A stretch of 64,000 bases of DNA from positions 1 to 64,000 of the forward strand of contig JAJDEA010000130.1 of assembly GCA_029260035.1 (NCBI GenBank), read 5' to 3'. Numbering within the stretch: the first letter of the stretch is position 1; each line of letters starts with the position of its first letter. The notes under the pieces were generated by a model. It saw only the letters and a list, made by a program, of their open reading frames with translations, was not told the DNA's origin and searched no databases. Positions 63,254 to 64,000 of this stretch are shown here, piece after piece. Source of the DNA: Phycisphaerae bacterium. GTDB lineage: Bacteria; Planctomycetota; Phycisphaerae; UBA1845. The position numbers and the translations under genes are program-made.

Positions 63254-63841
63254 GTGAGACGTATTGCTCTTTGCATTCTGGTTCCCGCCTCCTTGGCTCT
63301 GACCGCAATGTGTTGCGTATCAGCTTGGCATAACTATTGGCATCCCAAGATCCGCCCTGACCGAGTCGATTCAGCGGGCATCCGAACCATGGAGTTTCAG
63401 CGTGACCTTTGGCTCTTTGCGGCCACAAAGGTTCGCGGTACTGATCGGATGTGGGGCGGTATCGGCTGGAACAGGCGAAACATGGTTGCCATGTGCAAAG
63501 TCGCGAGGGATATCGAAGGTGACGATCTCCCAGAAGGATATTGGCAAAGTATAAAACGTAAATCGAACGATCACCTTCGCTCAAGGCTCAGGTCCAGGCA
63601 AAATGCCACCCTGTGCTTCGAAACGAGGGATTTTGGGCGGATGACGTGGTACTGGTGCTACATTCCACTTTGGCTGGCTTGGGCAGTTGTTTCGCCATAC
63701 CCAATTTTTGTCGTAGCTAAGGCCATACTCTTGCCACGACTCCGACGCAAACGAGGACAATGCGGGAGTTGCGGCTACGACCTGACCGGCAATGTGTCGG
63801 GCGCCTGCTCCGAATGCGGGAGAAAGATAGCGTCACCATGA
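63254..63841 (+). CDS. small membrane protein with C-terminal zinc ribbon
   Basis: A 195-residue protein with an N-terminal hydrophobic segment (about 4-24) and a second near 135-158, so the middle probably faces outward and both ends inward. The tail carries CGSCGYDL...CSECG, a rubredoxin-like zinc ribbon very common at the end of planctomycete membrane proteins. GTG 63254 has GGAG upstream. It follows spoVR by 23 bases and may be a fourth operon member. Function unknown. Confidence 0.8.
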   Translation: MRRIALCILVPASLALTAMCCVSAWHNYWHPKIRPDRVDSAGIRTMEFQRDLWLFAATKVRGTDRMWGGIGWNRRNMVAMCKVARDIEGDDLPEGYWQSIKRKSNDHLRSRLRSRQNATLCFETRDFGRMTWYWCYIPLWLAWAVVSPYPIFVVAKAILLPRLRRKRGQCGSCGYDLTGNVSGACSECGRKIASP

Positions 63842-63881
63842 TTCTTTCAGGATTGTTGAAACTCGACACCGCGCCTGAGTA

Positions 63882-64000
63882 TTATTGCTTGACAACGGGC
63901 GTCGGCTTACCCTGCTCATCGATCGCAACGAAAACGACATCCGCTTCCGTCACCTTGACGACCTCTTCAAGATTATCCCTTCGACGAGCGCACGCCCGAA
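63882..64000 (-). CDS. acyl-CoA thioesterase, C-terminal end (cut by window)
   Basis: Only the last 39 codons are visible. They read RRRDNLEEVVKVTEADVVF, then VAIDEQGKPTPVV, which matches the end of the hot-dog-fold YciA/BACH-type thioesterases (VALDxxGRPxPVP). The stop is TAA at 63884. The call rests on this short tail. Confidence 0.6.
   Translation of the reverse strand, partial: RACARRRDNLEEVVKVTEADVVFVAIDEQGKPTPVVKQ

Overview
The window looks like chromosomal DNA of a free-living planctomycete, with the class Phycisphaerae or a close relative as best guess. The evidence is indirect but consistent: several ASPIC/UnbV and FG-GAP repeat proteins, TPR lipoproteins, a secreted Cys-rich protein with a dockerin-like C-terminus, a CxxCGYDL...CxxCG zinc-ribbon tail, an FHA-GAF-PP2C protein, and the PrkA-YhbH-SpoVR operon. 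G+C is moderate by eye. I see no rRNA, tRNA, CRISPR array, insertion sequence or prophage gene; everything reads as vertically inherited chromosome.

Layout. 1-8.3 kb: a TadG/vWA-type pilus assembly protein cut by the left edge, a Lon-related protease, and def-fmt facing a TPR-rpsT unit across a strikingly symmetrical bidirectional promoter. 8.4-21.3 kb: a reduced TlyA-type rRNA methyltransferase, then a long minus-strand translation cluster in the order nusA, infB, zinc-ribbon/PEGA membrane protein, ylxP-like, rbfA, an odd HhH glycosylase homologue, a giant TPR lipoprotein and yebC. nusA has a consensus promoter and a long structured leader ending in a possible attenuator. 21.5-32.8 kb (plus strand): two secreted or lipoprotein genes, FHA-GAF-PP2C phosphatase, GspE/PilB ATPase, the DUF47-PiT phosphate transport pair, and an M42 aminopeptidase coupled to a second GAF-PP2C phosphatase.

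32.8-44.4 kb: the most unusual block. Five genes in three transcription units encode an FG-GAP/TPR lipoprotein, a membrane-anchored pentaheme cytochrome with TPR tail, two ASPIC/UnbV proteins and a membrane TPR protein, all apparently exported or membrane-bound. I propose it as a candidate undescribed envelope redox or assembly system.

45-57.7 kb: a large secreted Cys-rich protein, an orphan sucC, DUF6941, DUF1028, a metallophosphoesterase, PilZ, pyrC, a YtcJ-like amidohydrolase, a CPBP protease, an endonuclease III/MagIII-type glycosylase and a ThiD2-ThiE fusion. 58-64 kb: the prkA-yhbH-spoVR stress operon behind a promoter embedded in a long dyad, a small zinc-ribbon membrane protein, and the end of an acyl-CoA thioesterase.

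Gene functions come from reading motifs, not from database searches. Promoters, terminators and leaders are pattern calls.
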